Below, in pieces: positions 41,955 through 53,682 of a DNA stretch of 64,000 nt. The position numbers and the translations under genes were made by a program. Source of the DNA: Pomphorhynchus laevis. Lineage: Eukaryota; Acanthocephala; Palaeacanthocephala; Echinorhynchida; Pomphorhynchidae. Numbering within the stretch: position 1 is the first letter of the stretch; each line of letters begins with the position of its first letter. Location of the stretch: contig WNNJ02002261.1 of the NCBI GenBank assembly GCA_012934845.2, forward strand, positions 1 through 64,000, read 5' to 3'. The notes under the pieces were generated by a model. That model had not been told where the DNA came from. It saw only the letters and a program-made list of their open reading frames with translations, and ran no database searches.

Positions 41955-43790
41955 TTTTTCTAAACATAGAATACGGCAAGCCGCTTCAATACGGAAGAAT
42001 TTAACTGATATGTTGTTCAATCAAACTCTTGTTCGGCTATAATTTTAAACATTAATTGCTTTTATTGCCTTGCCTGGTTGATGCAATTTCGATGTGTACC
42101 GCCTGCTTGATTAAACGACGACGTGTATCTCGTTCGTATTCAAGAACAGTTGTATTGTCGAAATCAATCGTATGTGAATTGTTCAACCAATGATTAAATA
42201 GTGTTGAAGAAACGTCGAATCTTTTAAGATTACTCTTGTGTTGTTTAAGAAGAGCTTGCCCTTACAAAAGAAACAATCAAAGCCCAAAATTACGAATTAT
42301 TCTGAATACTCTTAGATTGGATGATAATATTTCAATTTGCAAAGCAGATAAAGGTAGATTCTTGATGATAGTTAATCGTAACAATTATATAAAAGCCGGT
42401 GAAGATTTCTTGACATCGAAGGAAAAATTCAAAAAATATCAAAGAACCCTACACATCGTTTGGAAGCTGCTATTAATAAATTATTTTGTATCTATTACCT
42501 AAGGTGCATAAATCTCCCTTACAATTTCGCCCAATAATTGCTTCGTATAAAATTTTCGGTAATTGTTTGGAAAAATAACTATGCGTTTGATGCAAAAATA
42601 TCACGACGTCAATATATCTATTATAAATAAATAACGGTATTTGTTTCGCTTAAGAGATTAAAAATATCGTAATCTAAAAGTATACTTCGCAAAAGCAGAC
42701 GTCGTATCTCTGTTTACAAACCATTACAGCGAGCTATTGAAATTAGAGCCACGTTATTGGAATTAAAATGTAAAGAGCCTAAATTAAGCGTTAAAGATTG
42801 GATTTGCTTAATTGAAAGATGCACTTCAAAATCCATTTCCACCTTTCAGGGTGACATTTATCAGTAAATAGATGGCGTTTCAATAGGGTATCCTTTAGCC
42901 TTATCGCTGGTTGATATCTACATGAGTGACTGGGAGAAATACATATACCATGATTTACCTGGTCTTGGTCCAATATTGGAGGTACGTGGACGACGCATTT
43001 TTTGGTTTTAATGTAGAATTAGAATCCTGCAATTTGGATACCTTGCTGAACATAAAAGATCCGGCTACTCAATGGAATGCTACAACGATATTCTGATAAA
43101 CATATTTCCTTTCTAGACGTAGACATATTTTAATAGCAAATGCTTGAGACGGATGATCATAGGAAAGCTGGCATACCCCCGGGGATCACCCGTTTGGTCT
43201 ACTGACAGACCTATCAGATATAAAATCAAAGGGGCTGCTGCATTGTACTATAGAGCTACACGAATTAGTAGTGGACAATAGAAGACGTATTGATTGATTC
43301 ATTTAAAAGTGATAAGCAACGAAATATAATTTATAACAAAAACGACCTTCTCCGACCTCTTTTTTCAAAACGAAACCAACATATTCAAAAAATGAAGTAG
43401 TGTATAGCAACCCTTGTAAAGATTGCAATAAAGTCTATATCGGTTAAACCAAACAATGACTACGAAAGAGACTTGAACAACACAAAGGTAATCTTAAAAG
43501 AGGTGACGTTTCTTCAACAATGTTTAATCATTTATTAAACAGTTCACATACGATTGATTTCGAAAATACAACTGTTCTTGAATACGAACGAGATACACGT
43601 CGTCGTTTAATCAAGGAGGCGGTACACATTGAAATTAAATTGATGCTTAAAATCATAGCCGGACAAGACTTTGGATGAAGAACATAAGAGTTAAATTCTT
43701 CCGTTTTTATTCTTTATAAACTATTCCATCATTCTTCAAAGACTAGTGTTTACTGAAGAGGCCAATCGCATTAGCGAAAATTCAAAAATA
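41955..43790 (+). mobile_element. Penelope-like element copy 3 with inverted 3' end
   Basis: Plus-strand coding remnants: NISICKADKGRFLMIVNRNN (start of the PLE RT, 42325), AKADVVSLFTN, YPLALSLVDIYMSDWEKY, RYVDDAFF-like WRYVDD at about 42980, FLDVD, then the GIY-YIG region NEVVYSNPCKDCNKVYIG (43390-43445), LRKRLEQHKGNLKRGDVSST and EYERDTRRRLIKEAVHIE, with the end at about 43676. Positions 41955-42262 are an inverted copy of 43465-43700 (C-terminal coding plus start of the 3' UTR). The tail motif lies at 43753-43783. Inverted or tandem terminal repeats are known for Penelope. Broken by many stops and frame changes. Confidence 0.85.
43753..43783 (+). ncRNA. PLE 3'-tail hammerhead-like motif (degenerate)
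   Basis: CTGAAGA, G, GCCAATCGCATTAGC and GAAAATTC follow the GIY-YIG coding region by about 75 bp. The stem is GC/GC, a mismatch, then AA/TT. PLEs are known to carry hammerhead motifs at this place. Degenerate pairing makes catalysis unlikely. Confidence 0.45.
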
Positions 43791-44155
43791 TACTGTTTCT
43801 TATTTTTCTCGGAGAAAGAGTCAACTCATTGATTGCATTCTATCCTAATGCAATTTTAAGTAAAATTAAGTAAAAGATTAAAAAATTTAAGTTTAAAATT
43901 ATATTTTGTGTAAAATATAAACTTACAAGTAAGATATTTAAGTTCTCATTTGTTACAATTTCACATCAAAAATATACTGTTTCTTATTTTTCTCGGAGAA
44001 AGAGTCAACTCATTGATTGCATTCTATCCTAATGCAATTTTAAGTAAAATTAAGTAAAAGATTAAAAAATTTAAGTTTAAAATTATATTTTGTGTAAAAT
44101 ATAAACTTACAAGTAAGATATTTAAGTTCTCATTTGTTACAATTTCACATTAAAA
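43783..44155 (+). repeat. 185-bp tandem duplication
   Basis: The segment beginning AAATATACTGTTTCTTATTT and ending TTTGTTACAATTTCACAT is present twice in direct tandem (43784-43968 and 43969-44153), almost identical. It starts at the end of the PLE tail motif, so the duplicated unit may include the PLE 3' flank. Confidence 0.92.
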
Positions 44156-45538
44156 TTAAATGGAAAAATGTTTGTACAATAGCCTCATTTTGATGTTCTG
44201 GAACAACACTAGATCGATATGATAGTAAATCATCATTGTTAAACAAATCCTAAAATATTTCGCATAGGGACATCTGCACTGTTTAAGATGGAAAAAATGC
44301 CATCTTAGATATGTAGCTTAATAGATTGACACGTTCTTAGAAAGGTGAATCAATATTTGATACATATTCCAACGGATTAATTTAGTGCTTGCATAAATCC
44401 AGAATTTTTACATTCTGGTTGCAATAAACAATTTAAGTGAACGTATATTAGATTAGATAACTGAGTCTACTTATTTTATGCTATAAATAAATTAATAATA
44501 AAAATATAGATAAATAATGAATAATTGTTATAAGATTTTAAATAATTTATATCAATTTAAAATTTAAAATTGAATATAAAATAAAAGTCAATGTGTATGG
44601 ATTGACTAATTAATAACAGAAGGTGTATCAGAATAAGGAAAATCGTTATTTAGAATGATATATAAAGTAATAGCAGTACAACGAGTAGATATCGCAAAAT
44701 AGATTATTTATACTCAAACCATAAAAATTACATTAGAACTTTACTTTCTTGACAATTTAATATCTGTATATAAGAAAATATTGTAAAACAAATAAAATAC
44801 ATTTATTATAAAACTTCAAAACGACAAAACAAATGACAGAAGTTATAAAATCAAAATTTATTGACAAGTCAAATCATTTCAGTATTACTTATTCCAACTT
44901 TCTAATACAAGGTAAATATACAAATCTTTAACTTGTTCTAACTAAGCATACGACAAATTAACATACCGTTATGTAATTGACTTACCAATTTTTGAATTTA
45001 ACTTAAAGTAATTTTATAAAGTATGTTTGCAGTAGAAACTAAAAATTGTTATCGACAATTTCCAAAGCAATCAAAACGTTTTCATTAGCAAAATCTGATT
45101 ATAATAATCCTTTATTCAATAAAATATTCCTGTTCTGATATTACAAATAAATCAATATTTAAATTAATATAGTAATTTATAAATCAATTTATTATCTATA
45201 TTTTATTAAATATAAATTATAGGATATTCCTTATCCGGAGCGAAAGTCACCTTGTGTGACATAGTAAATATTCAATAGATAATTAAGCATCCATAACAGG
45301 ATCACCAGTCCCGATTTCAATCGATCTTCATGATCTCATACTATACAATATATAATATTTATAAATATATAATATATTTACTTTATTTTATATAGTTTAT
45401 TTCATAGCAAATATGTATTGTCTATATACATCTCCGCTATGTTAATGCGTATTATACGTAGTTTTCATTTTTATATGTAATTTGATCTCTGCTTTGAATA
45501 ATTCATTTACATCATGAACATTCAATAAAACTTTATTT
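44156..45538. other. Presenilin upstream region with repeats
   Basis: Repeat M copy at 44445-44645 and a SINE tail/head junction at 45215-45350. Otherwise AT-rich. No clear TATA-type promoter could be picked out in this composition. Confidence 0.5.
45215..45350 (+). repeat. SINE tail-to-head junction
   Basis: AGCGAAAGTCACCTTGTGTGA (tail type) is followed by CAGGATCACCAGTCCCGATT (head type). Both recur, in antisense, in the SINE at 4060-4440. The arrangement is that of two tandem units missing their middles. Confidence 0.6.
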
Positions 45539-46843
45539 ATGTTTCGTAATTTATTTCAGAGAAATACGTTTAAACTTAAAACTTTGGCGGCGAAATCACA
45601 AAATAATCATCGATTAGGGGAAATGAGAAATCTCTTAGGACGATTAAATCGTTCTAAAAACAGTAACAATGAAGACAGAACACCCGATTTTTCGGTGCCG
45701 CCGATACCCTTAACAGAGCCGAGTTCAACGACTAATCAACAAAATTACGACGCTAAGCACGTTATGCTTCTATTTGTACCTGTATCTCTCTGTATGCTTA
45801 TTGCACTTCTCAGCAGCATATACATACCCGTCTTTAGCGATCGTTCTGACGGTGCGTCACTGATATACACCCCTCTGGTCGAATCGGGATCCGTCGGTAA
45901 TCGTGTTATAATTTCGGCCGTAAACTCTTTAATTTTTATTGCATTTGTGATTATTGCAACAGTTGTGCTCATTTTGCTCTACAAATACCGGTGTTATAAG
46001 GTTATTCAAATTTGGTTGATTCTTACCACGACTACACTACTCTTTCTATTCATTTATATTTACATGTACTACCTAATTTTGGCTATAAATTTGTTCACCG
46101 TTGACCTTATAACTGTATCGATACTTATTTGGAATATTGGCATTGCGGGTATGTTTGCGATACATTGGAAAGGACCACTTCGCTTACGACAAGCTTATCT
46201 CATTATCGTTTCAGCGTTGCTGGCTCTCATATTTTATAAGCTTCTTCCCGACTGGTCTGGGTGGTTTGTATTAGCAATTATCTGTGTATGGGATTTGGTT
46301 GCTGTCTTATCTCCATGTGGCCCGCTCAAATTCCTAGTGAAAACTGCTCAAAAGCGTAATGAACCACTATTTCCTTCGCTTATATACTCATCTGGCATGA
46401 TGTTCATGGCGTCTAAACAAGCAGCAGAACAAATTATTCACGCAACAAATGGTGAGCCAAATTCTGACAGTGATGAAAGTTCTTCATCTGACAGCAACGA
46501 CGACCCATATCATCCAGGCAGGAACCGGGCATTGGCTATTGACGAGCATGAGCGTCAGACAGCACGGGATCATGACAAAGGGATCAAGTTAGGACTAGGT
46601 GACTTCATATTCTATTCAATACTGATTTGTAAGACTTCTCAATCTGACAGCTTATCAATAATTTCAACGTTCTTAGCTATACTGCTAGGTCTTTGCTTTA
46701 CATTGATGTTATTAGCTTTATTGAGAAAAGCACTACCCGCTTTACCTATATCAATTACAATGGGGATAATCGCATTTTTCAGTACAAAATATTTGATCAG
46801 TCCGTTCGCCGATCATTTGGCTAAGATGCAGATTTTCATCTAA
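45539..46843 (+). CDS. PSEN: Presenilin, complete, apparently intronless
   Basis: The 434-residue protein is the aspartyl protease subunit of gamma-secretase, which cuts Notch, APP and other type I membrane proteins within the membrane of the ER, Golgi and cell surface. Matches to human PSEN1 are extensive: AKHVMLLFVPVSLCM (72-86), LLYKYRCYKVI (146-156), IHWKGPLRLRQAYLI (208-222), catalytic Asp252 in VWDLVAVLSPCGPLKFLV, LFPSLIYSS (277-285), catalytic Asp355 in KLGLGDFIFYS, and the PAL motif LPALPISIT (399-407). Residue 251 is Trp where most presenilins have Tyr (YD to WD). The cytosolic loop (about 290-345) is short, Ser/Asp-rich and holds the presumed autoproteolysis site region (IYSSGMMFM). 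About nine hydrophobic segments are visible. No frame break or intron in 1305 bp. AATAAA at 46971 is a good poly(A) signal. Confidence 0.97.
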   Translation: MFRNLFQRNTFKLKTLAAKSQNNHRLGEMRNLLGRLNRSKNSNNEDRTPDFSVPPIPLTEPSSTTNQQNYDAKHVMLLFVPVSLCMLIALLSSIYIPVFSDRSDGASLIYTPLVESGSVGNRVIISAVNSLIFIAFVIIATVVLILLYKYRCYKVIQIWLILTTTTLLFLFIYIYMYYLILAINLFTVDLITVSILIWNIGIAGMFAIHWKGPLRLRQAYLIIVSALLALIFYKLLPDWSGWFVLAIICVWDLVAVLSPCGPLKFLVKTAQKRNEPLFPSLIYSSGMMFMASKQAAEQIIHATNGEPNSDSDESSSSDSNDDPYHPGRNRALAIDEHERQTARDHDKGIKLGLGDFIFYSILICKTSQSDSLSIISTFLAILLGLCFTLMLLALLRKALPALPISITMGIIAFFSTKYLISPFADHLAKMQIFI

Positions 46844-46970
46844 TGAAGTTTTATCTGCTGTGTTGTCTTACAATCGAATTGTAAATTTTTTGTATTATGT
46901 GAAAACTGCTTTGACAAATATAATAATTTGATGCAGTCGATTTTTTTAGTTTTGCTAATTGTTATCCTTC

Positions 46971-46976
46971 AATAAA
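46971..46976 (+). terminator. Poly(A) signal of presenilin gene
   Basis: AATAAA lies 128 bases after the presenilin stop codon, in a T-rich 3' UTR. Confidence 0.6.
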
Positions 46977-46989
46977 GTGACTACATAGT

Positions 46990-47370
46990 TATAAACCCGA
47001 CGTTTTTAGAGTTAACCAACCAGGATTTGCAACACACCTGCAAGTCCATTCGCAGCGCACAATGGTCTGTAGTTTCGACGTGTAAAGTTTAAGAAAGTTT
47101 AGTTTTTGTTCTGGAAACGTTCTCTTGAGAATAAGACTAATCTTGAAATTGCCAAGGTGCACCAAAGGCACCTTGGCAATCTTCGACAGAGTTTGTCTGA
47201 AAGAAACAGAGAGATTGGGGAGGTGTAACATTTTTGCTAGGACCTTTAGTTTTGTCGAAGTGTAATTGAAAATACGACCTTTATAGATAGTCGAAAGTAT
47301 CGCAATAGCTTGCGAGGAGAGGTAAGAATTCAAGCAGTTTAAAATATATTTTTAATCAAAAAATAAAAAT
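46990..47370. other. Unrecognised segment with 13-bp hairpin
   Basis: A minus-strand open frame of 114 codons (47333-46989) crosses a perfect hairpin, ATTGCCAAGGTGC / GCACCTTGGCAAT (about 47148-47180, 7-base loop). The frame has no recognised match and I do not call it a gene. Confidence 0.4.
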
Positions 47371-50300
47371 TCATTTTGAGTGGCAAATGCGTGCCAACGG
47401 CGCGCTTACAAGCCCACTAAAATTGACAAAAAAGATCAAACTGATAAAAATAATAATAATCCCGCAGACGAATTTTGAATAGTATGAAAAAGGAAGTCGA
47501 GCTGATGTACAAAATGAGCGAATTACAAGCAAGATAAGTATCAACAGGAAAGGAACGGAGGCCGTAATTTGTCGAATAATTTAGAGTTTAGTGAAGAACG
47601 GAATGATATAATCTTTAGGATAAAGAAAAGTGCGAGATTTATTGAGATATGGAGGATGTAAGTATGAATGGGAAATGCTATGCAGTACACGATTATTTAG
47701 GATAATCAAACGAAACTGGACAGGATAACTAATCGTAGGAAGTCATGAAAGATTAAAAATAATGTTGAGATATATGGTCAAAACGGCGGAGACGTAGGAG
47801 AACGCGAGCTGCGGAGTTAACAATATGTTGGAGAGGGTGGAGAGTAGTTTTGAGAGAGTTAGAGAACAAGCTAAGGTCATAATCGATTCGGAAAAATAAA
47901 AGGGCGAATAAAAGGGAAAGGCAGGAGCGAAAATTGACCAACCTACGAATACGGTGAATATCACGGAGTAGCAGGAACGAGGAACGGTCTTTATCTGAAA
48001 CAAATGGCTTGAGAGAAAGATTGTGGTTAAAGTTGAAACCGAGGAATACGATATCATTAACGACACGAAGAATGATTTAGCAGATATATACGGGAAGTGG
48101 AGTAATGTTGAGGGTCTATAGGGAATTATCCACATGATTTCGGACTTTGCATTATTGAGTTATAGGGAAAGCGAAGAAAGGTGCTAGGAAACGGATAAGA
48201 GGCAAACGGCGGAAGTGGTTGCAAGATTAACGATAAGAGAGGTGGTAGATAACAGTAGAGGAGAATGTCATCAGCATATTGTATTACATGAAAATTGTGT
48301 GTTCTGGTTATTGAAGAGAGATCCCCGAGAAGAAGAGAGAAAATAACGGTATCTAGTACTGAACCTTGAGAAACACCGTGTGCGTGAGAAGAAAGTTGAG
48401 AGACAAAATAGCTGAATGAACACTAAAGAACGGTCATATAGATAATAGGAAAACTAGGCTACAGCGGAGTTAGAGAATCCATAGTCATGACAAAGCCAAT
48501 AGAGAATAATATAATGATCGACGATGTCGAATTGAGATGAAATATAGAGGGAGATTATGACGCTATAACGTTTTTCCTCTTGTAAATGTAGAAGATCACC
48601 AAATATGTTGTGACACGTTAGTTCTGTGGAATGATTAAAACTAAAAGCAGATTGCAACGGGGTTTATAAGTTTGACGATAGAAGATAGGTATTAACCTGA
48701 TTTAGCACAAGACGTTCGAAGATTTTGGTAAGGTTGGGAGAAGAGATACAGGACGATATGAGGACGGAAGTGAACTGTCGAGAGAGTGTTTTTCAGAAGT
48801 GGACCGACAATGGCAGATTTTCGGTTGACGAAAAAGTGGCGCTGTGGATAGAATAATTAAGCAATTTGTCAAAAGCAGAGATACCGAATGGCAAATAAGC
48901 TTAAGTAAGTACATATGAAGAGGGTCGACATAAGAAGATTTGTTGGACAATGAAAAGATAACTTTTGAAATTTCGTCAGAAGAAAGGGAAGGAAATAACA
49001 GAGTTCAGGAATAGATAATTGTAATGAGCAGTCGATGATTGAAAAGTTGAATGGGTAGATGATAAAGTATTAGCATATTTAGATTGAAGATAAGAAGAAA
49101 ACAAGTTTGGATTGATGTTATTAGGTGTTGAAAAACGTTCGAGGAGTGAGTTTAAAGTGCGTCAAGTAGACTTTGGGTTCGAAGAAGTGAGTTTATTCTG
49201 TCGGAAGAGTGTACACTTATTTCATTGGAGAGATTAATATTAACGAAGAATATTAAGGTAGTCATCACGATACTCAGAGGAGACAGAAATAGGACCTCGT
49301 TTGAGGAAACAAAGATATATGCGAAAAGCGTGACGCATATTGCGCTTAGAAATTTAACGGTCAGTATCAAGCAATGATTGCTTCGATAACGCTTACGAGT
49401 GTGTGATCGGCAAGGTAATATATAATCGAGAATTGTTATGAGCTCAGAGTCAAATAGAGAGCATAGAAAATCAACGGAAATAGAAAGCGAATTAGGCGAC
49501 ACAAGAACAGAGCCAAGATCGGCAAGGTAATATATAATCGAGAATTGTTGTGAGCTCAGGGTCAAATAGAGAGGATAGAAAATCAACGGTAATGGAAGGC
49601 GAATTAGGCGACACGAGAGCAGAGCGAAGAATATCAGATCGAAATAATGTAAGATTGAGAAATTTCCACGGTCAATTGAAGGTAGGCGAGACTAGAGATG
49701 GATCAAGCTGATGAGTAAGATTTAGGGTAAGTAGAAAGTGGCCAGAGAGGCCAGGATTTGAGATATTTAATGAAAAATGTGTAGACAAACTGCACGGAGT
49801 TGCAATGATATCAAGAGTTTCGCCAAGTATACGAGTGAGATGGGTTTAATGTAAATTGAGATTTTAGTCGTTAAGAATGTTTACAAGTTTGATGGAAGCT
49901 GAATAGGAAGATCGGTTTAAACGAATGTTGAAATCAACCTTATACAATAAGTGGGAGTGCTGAAAGTGAACAATAAGAAAGATCCGCTTGTTCATCGAAG
50001 AACATGGATGAAGGATAGGAACATCCAGGACGATTTATAGCGAGTTCAAGTGGAAAATGATGATACTATCTATGGATAAGAAATTCGAAAGATTTGGCAC
50101 TGGAGAACAATTAATTTTTATGAGAGACGAAGAAGAGCAGGCAAAGGCGACAATCCCACCCAAATTCAACGTGGATGTTGATAACGCATTATCAGAAGAG
50201 CAGGCAGAATCTACGAGAGAGACTCCTGTTGAATGTAGACGACGGATAGAGAACTCATCACAACGATTATGCAAAGATTCAGTTATACAGCAAATGTCAA

Positions 50301-51700
50301 ACGATTGTTGGGCACATGTGTTGAGAAGGTGTTTTATTTTTAATAGAACAAATATGCTGAGTATATTAATGCGATACGAGTGATAATCGGAATTGTTAAA
50401 AGATGCGAAGAGAAAAAACTGGTCGCCATCAAATTTTCGGACCATTGTGAACCATACGAAAATTTTCATTTCCATTTCTTATTTTAAGGGAAGATTTTCC
50501 ATTAATTTCACAAAGACGTTTTTTTTTCACGAGCAAAGGAAAGCTGAGTGATTTCATACTGAGACTGATCTGGAAAGATGCGACAAGTAGATGATGAGGA
50601 GATAAGTTAAAAATGCCGAGAGAGGATCGACGTTGCTTGATTGTGATTACTGAGATCCACTTTTACGAATAGAGGACGAGCTGAATGGGAAGTACAAACG
50701 CTTGATTTAACGCGATGTATAGAAATTGCAGAGATGCCATTGAATAGAGATGGATTGTCAGCAGGTAAGATTATCGAAAGGAGATATCGAAACGCAATGA
50801 CATCAGCATCGAGACGGCTTTGAGCGGAAGAAGAGTTGAAATCTCAGCATTCGACATATTAATGAACCTATCACGTGAGAGGAATCGTTTTTGTTGACGT
50901 TGGAACGCTGTAGGATTGACCGAAGGAGGTTTGATGAATATTCTAATTGCAGACGAAGGAAGAGTACGAGTTGGGAAATATGAAGTTCAGATATTGATGT
51001 CGAAGGCGCACAATGAAAACTTTCCTTTGCCTCTAAAGGAAAGTTAGGGGAGTCAATGTTGTAATGACAAAAATGTCATCATTATCAGATCGGGAAAATG
51101 TGTTTTCTAGACAATTCCAATCTTTCGAATGAATATGATCTACACCATGAATGATATCGCGAAACAAGCGACTGTTGGTATATTGACAAGATTTAGTGAT
51201 ATGCTTGTCTGCGTTATGAGTATCAGAGACTGATATCTGATCAGATGGATAGTTCTACATATTCTTATTATTAGGAGGAAGTGTTGACCGAAGTAGATAG
51301 ACCAAAGAGTTTATTGTAACGAATCATTATTGGTGATTCACTTGTCATAAGGCAGTCAGAATTGTTGGAATGAATAATGCCTTCAGTTTGAGTGGACTTG
51401 GTAGTAACATATGATCGCGTATTACATAGTTATTGGAGTAGTTTGGAAGCGCAAAAACCACAGACGTAATCGTTCTTAGTAAGCGCTATATCGCATATTA
51501 CAGTTGACCAAACGCTGCAATCAGTAATCGAGCACTGGACTTGAAATGATTTTGATATGTCGTAACTGAGAACGATCAGTGTTCGTTTCATAACTGGTTG
51601 CCCTTGCCACAATAATTTGAATCTAGATGTTGTTATTAGTGCATAAATTGCTAAGAGTTTGATTGTAAATTAATCTACATGATTTTTGGAAGTGGAAGTG
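47370..51700 (-). mobile_element. CR1/L2-like LINE-A, longest copy
   Basis: Minus-strand order: an ORF1 region with a PHD-like Cys pattern (VQCSITDCSVWSTVICDIAL then YVCGFC, 51540-51440), the APE nuclease (50475-50035; CITESLHNRCDEFSIRRLHS, LNLGGIVAFACSS), the linker and RT (48950-48454 and 48135-47743; SAFSFNHSTELTCHNIFG, VIISLYISSQFDIVDHYIIL), and the conserved 3' end GGCACGCATTTGCCAC at 47382-47397. Many stops and frame changes are present, and a stretch near 49380-49610 is partly duplicated (GGCAAGGTAATATATAATCG twice). It is the same family as 22680-25390 and gives the only ORF1 seen for it. Confidence 0.8.
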
Positions 51701-52500
51701 TTTTGAAGAGAATAAATTGTCGATAGTCTATAGGTAAGGGATTATTATGTGTTAAGAATTTACATGATTTTTGAAAGTGAAGGTTTCTTTAAGAGAATAT
51801 ATCGTGGTTAGTAAATACAAACATAAATAGTTATAATATAAATAGTTTTTAAATATAAATAGTTATAAATATATTGTGGTTAGTTTTTTGGTAATGAATT
51901 ATTTTGGATTATGATAGCTACTAGGGTCGAATGAATTTTAGAGGAAACAACGAGATTCTTTTTGATGAAACTCCATTTGCATACACTTAATCGATTGGAA
52001 TGCATGATAAGATCAGATCATACTACTGCTAGTGGGCTAGAATTGGTTCCAATGCAATTTTAAACAATTAGAGAGCACCTATAAAACTGGAGTTTTATAC
52101 GGCTATAGTTCTTACTGGATTACGATCGCGTTGTTTTATTTGTAGACTATACAGCCATACGAGATATTATTTATTTAAAAAATGAAATATTCTATTATAA
52201 ATAATATGATGATTAACATAATTTTTATATTACAGATTTAGTTTACTAAATTCTTCGTTATAACGTAATAAAATGATTCAATAAAGCAATTTAAACATAA
52301 AATTGTTCATTAAGCAATAAAATGAAAAATATTTTTATTATTCAATCTATTATGCTGATCGGTTAAGTTCTATTATGCAGTATAAATAGAGTGAATCTTT
52401 GTACCCCAACAAAGAATATGATTTAAATAGTTTCTCGGTCGTCAATAAATTCACCGGGAATTAAGATAATTCAATAATGATTTCAATATTACAAATATTT
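51701..52500. other. AT-rich spacer
   Basis: No gene or clear repeat was recognised apart from short local duplications (TTACATGATTTTTG.. at 51677 and 51762; AATAGTTATAAATAT at about 51830). Confidence 0.5.
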
Positions 52501-52600
52501 AATGAATAGAGGCCCATTTGCGGGAATCATAATTGTACGATTTTAAATGTTTGTTAATAAAATCTTATTAATATAAAAAATATTATTTATAATTATTTAA
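52380..52600 (+). repeat. RLE-LINE lineage-1 3' UTR remnant
   Basis: AGAGGCCCATTTGCGGGAATC (52507) matches the 3' UTR signature of the copies ending at 13560 and 22315 (CCCATTTGAGGG / CCCATTAGAGGG). An AT-rich tail follows. Very short 5'-truncated insertion. Confidence 0.5.
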
Positions 52601-52990
52601 TTTTTATTTAACATTATTTTTAATAATATAAAATAGTAGACTCAGCCGATCTAATTATTATAATTTCCACGTTGGATGGCGATGCTAACGTTTTGCAGGA
52701 GTTATGAAGTAGCACGTGAATCCCCGGTAACGTGCTTAAATCTTTTTCCTATCTCCTTAACAAATCCCCATCCAACGTGTAAATGCTGTCAGCATTCTGG
52801 CGATGGCTCCAAAGAGCAAGAACATTGTAGGCTGGTGGTAGCAGCCAATCTTGCTAAAAGAATGAAATTTCTCTACGAAGACAAGCGTTCTGCATTTATC
52901 TTTTTTATAATATTAATTGTATTTTTATTATTATTATTGTATTAGTATAATTTATATATTATATAATAATATGATATTATTATAAATTAT
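52600..52990. other. Unrecognised segment with 12-bp inverted repeat
   Basis: CACGTTGGATGG (52669) and CCATCCAACGTG (52768) form inverted ends about 110 bp apart. A plus-strand open frame (52676-52945, 89 codons, ending in a hydrophobic run) has a CxxCxH-like patch (CKCCQHSGDGS), but I do not recognise it. Confidence 0.4.
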
Positions 52991-53570
52991 TGAGCTACTT
53001 GCAAAGAATGTGTAATTTGTGCATTTGAATCGATTCAATCTTGTTCAATTACATCTTGTTCATTCAAAAATCTCCCCAAAATTTTATTTAATGAACTATT
53101 GCATGCCTTGTAAACTGGAGCCAAATTTAAAATTAAAGGCAAACAAAACTGTAAAAGCGCTAACAACATATACATTGCAACATGTAAAAAGGTTAATTGC
53201 AATGCCCAATATGTTGGGCAGACGTCACAATCATTAGCACGCCGCCTAAACTTGAGACGATCACAATACAAAAACAAAAACGCGATGGACGGTGCAATTT
53301 CCCACATGCTCTCTCATGGGAATGACGATGCAATGGAATATGTTGTAATAGAGAGTGACATTAAAGATAATAAAGAAAGAATGTTTCGAGAACAACAATT
53401 AGTAGGATATCTATTTTCAGATGAACCATACGGCTGTAATGATAATTATCTTTTTAGGTGGAAAGACATAACATAGTTGAGCATGTATATATTGAGATTT
53501 GTATTTTGTATTGCTTGTATTTTAGATTGACAAAGGCTTAATCGCCGAAACGTCTTAAATAAATCATTAA
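52990..53570 (+). mobile_element. Penelope-like element copy 4, GIY-YIG end
   Basis: On the plus strand: NNIYIATCKKVNCNAQYVGQ, TSQSLARRLNLRRSQY, AISHMLSHGNDDAMEYVVIE, KERMFREQQLVGYLFSDEPY and GCNDNYLFRWKDIT, then a stop at 53476. The first signature is NIYIATC and the second AQYVGQT, with the catalytic Arg in LARRL and the Glu in MFREQQLV. The nuclease frame is open from about 53130 to the stop. The tail motif at 53527-53554 is TTGACAA, A, GGC, TTAATC, GCC, GAAACGTC. The RT is absent (5' truncation). Confidence 0.85.
53527..53554 (+). ncRNA. PLE 3'-tail hammerhead-like motif
   Basis: The motif is TTGACAA, spare A, GGC/GCC stem with loop TTAATC, then GAAACGTC, about 50 bp after the GIY-YIG stop. 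The ACGT stem III and the C at the cleavage position are as in PLE hammerheads; TTGACAA departs from CUGANGA at two places, so activity is doubtful. Confidence 0.55.
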
Positions 53571-53682
53571 TTTTCGCAACTGCTTGTATTATTCGGGTTG
53601 ATTAATTGAATTAACTATATGGCTGATATCCCATTAGAGGATCCCCGAATGTGGTCAAACAATTATCTTAGTGTATATATAT

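Noticed and set aside
52676-52945. Small zinc-finger or membrane protein
   Set aside because: The hydrophobic C-terminus comes from a TTATTATTA microsatellite, and the Cys patch is too short to assign.
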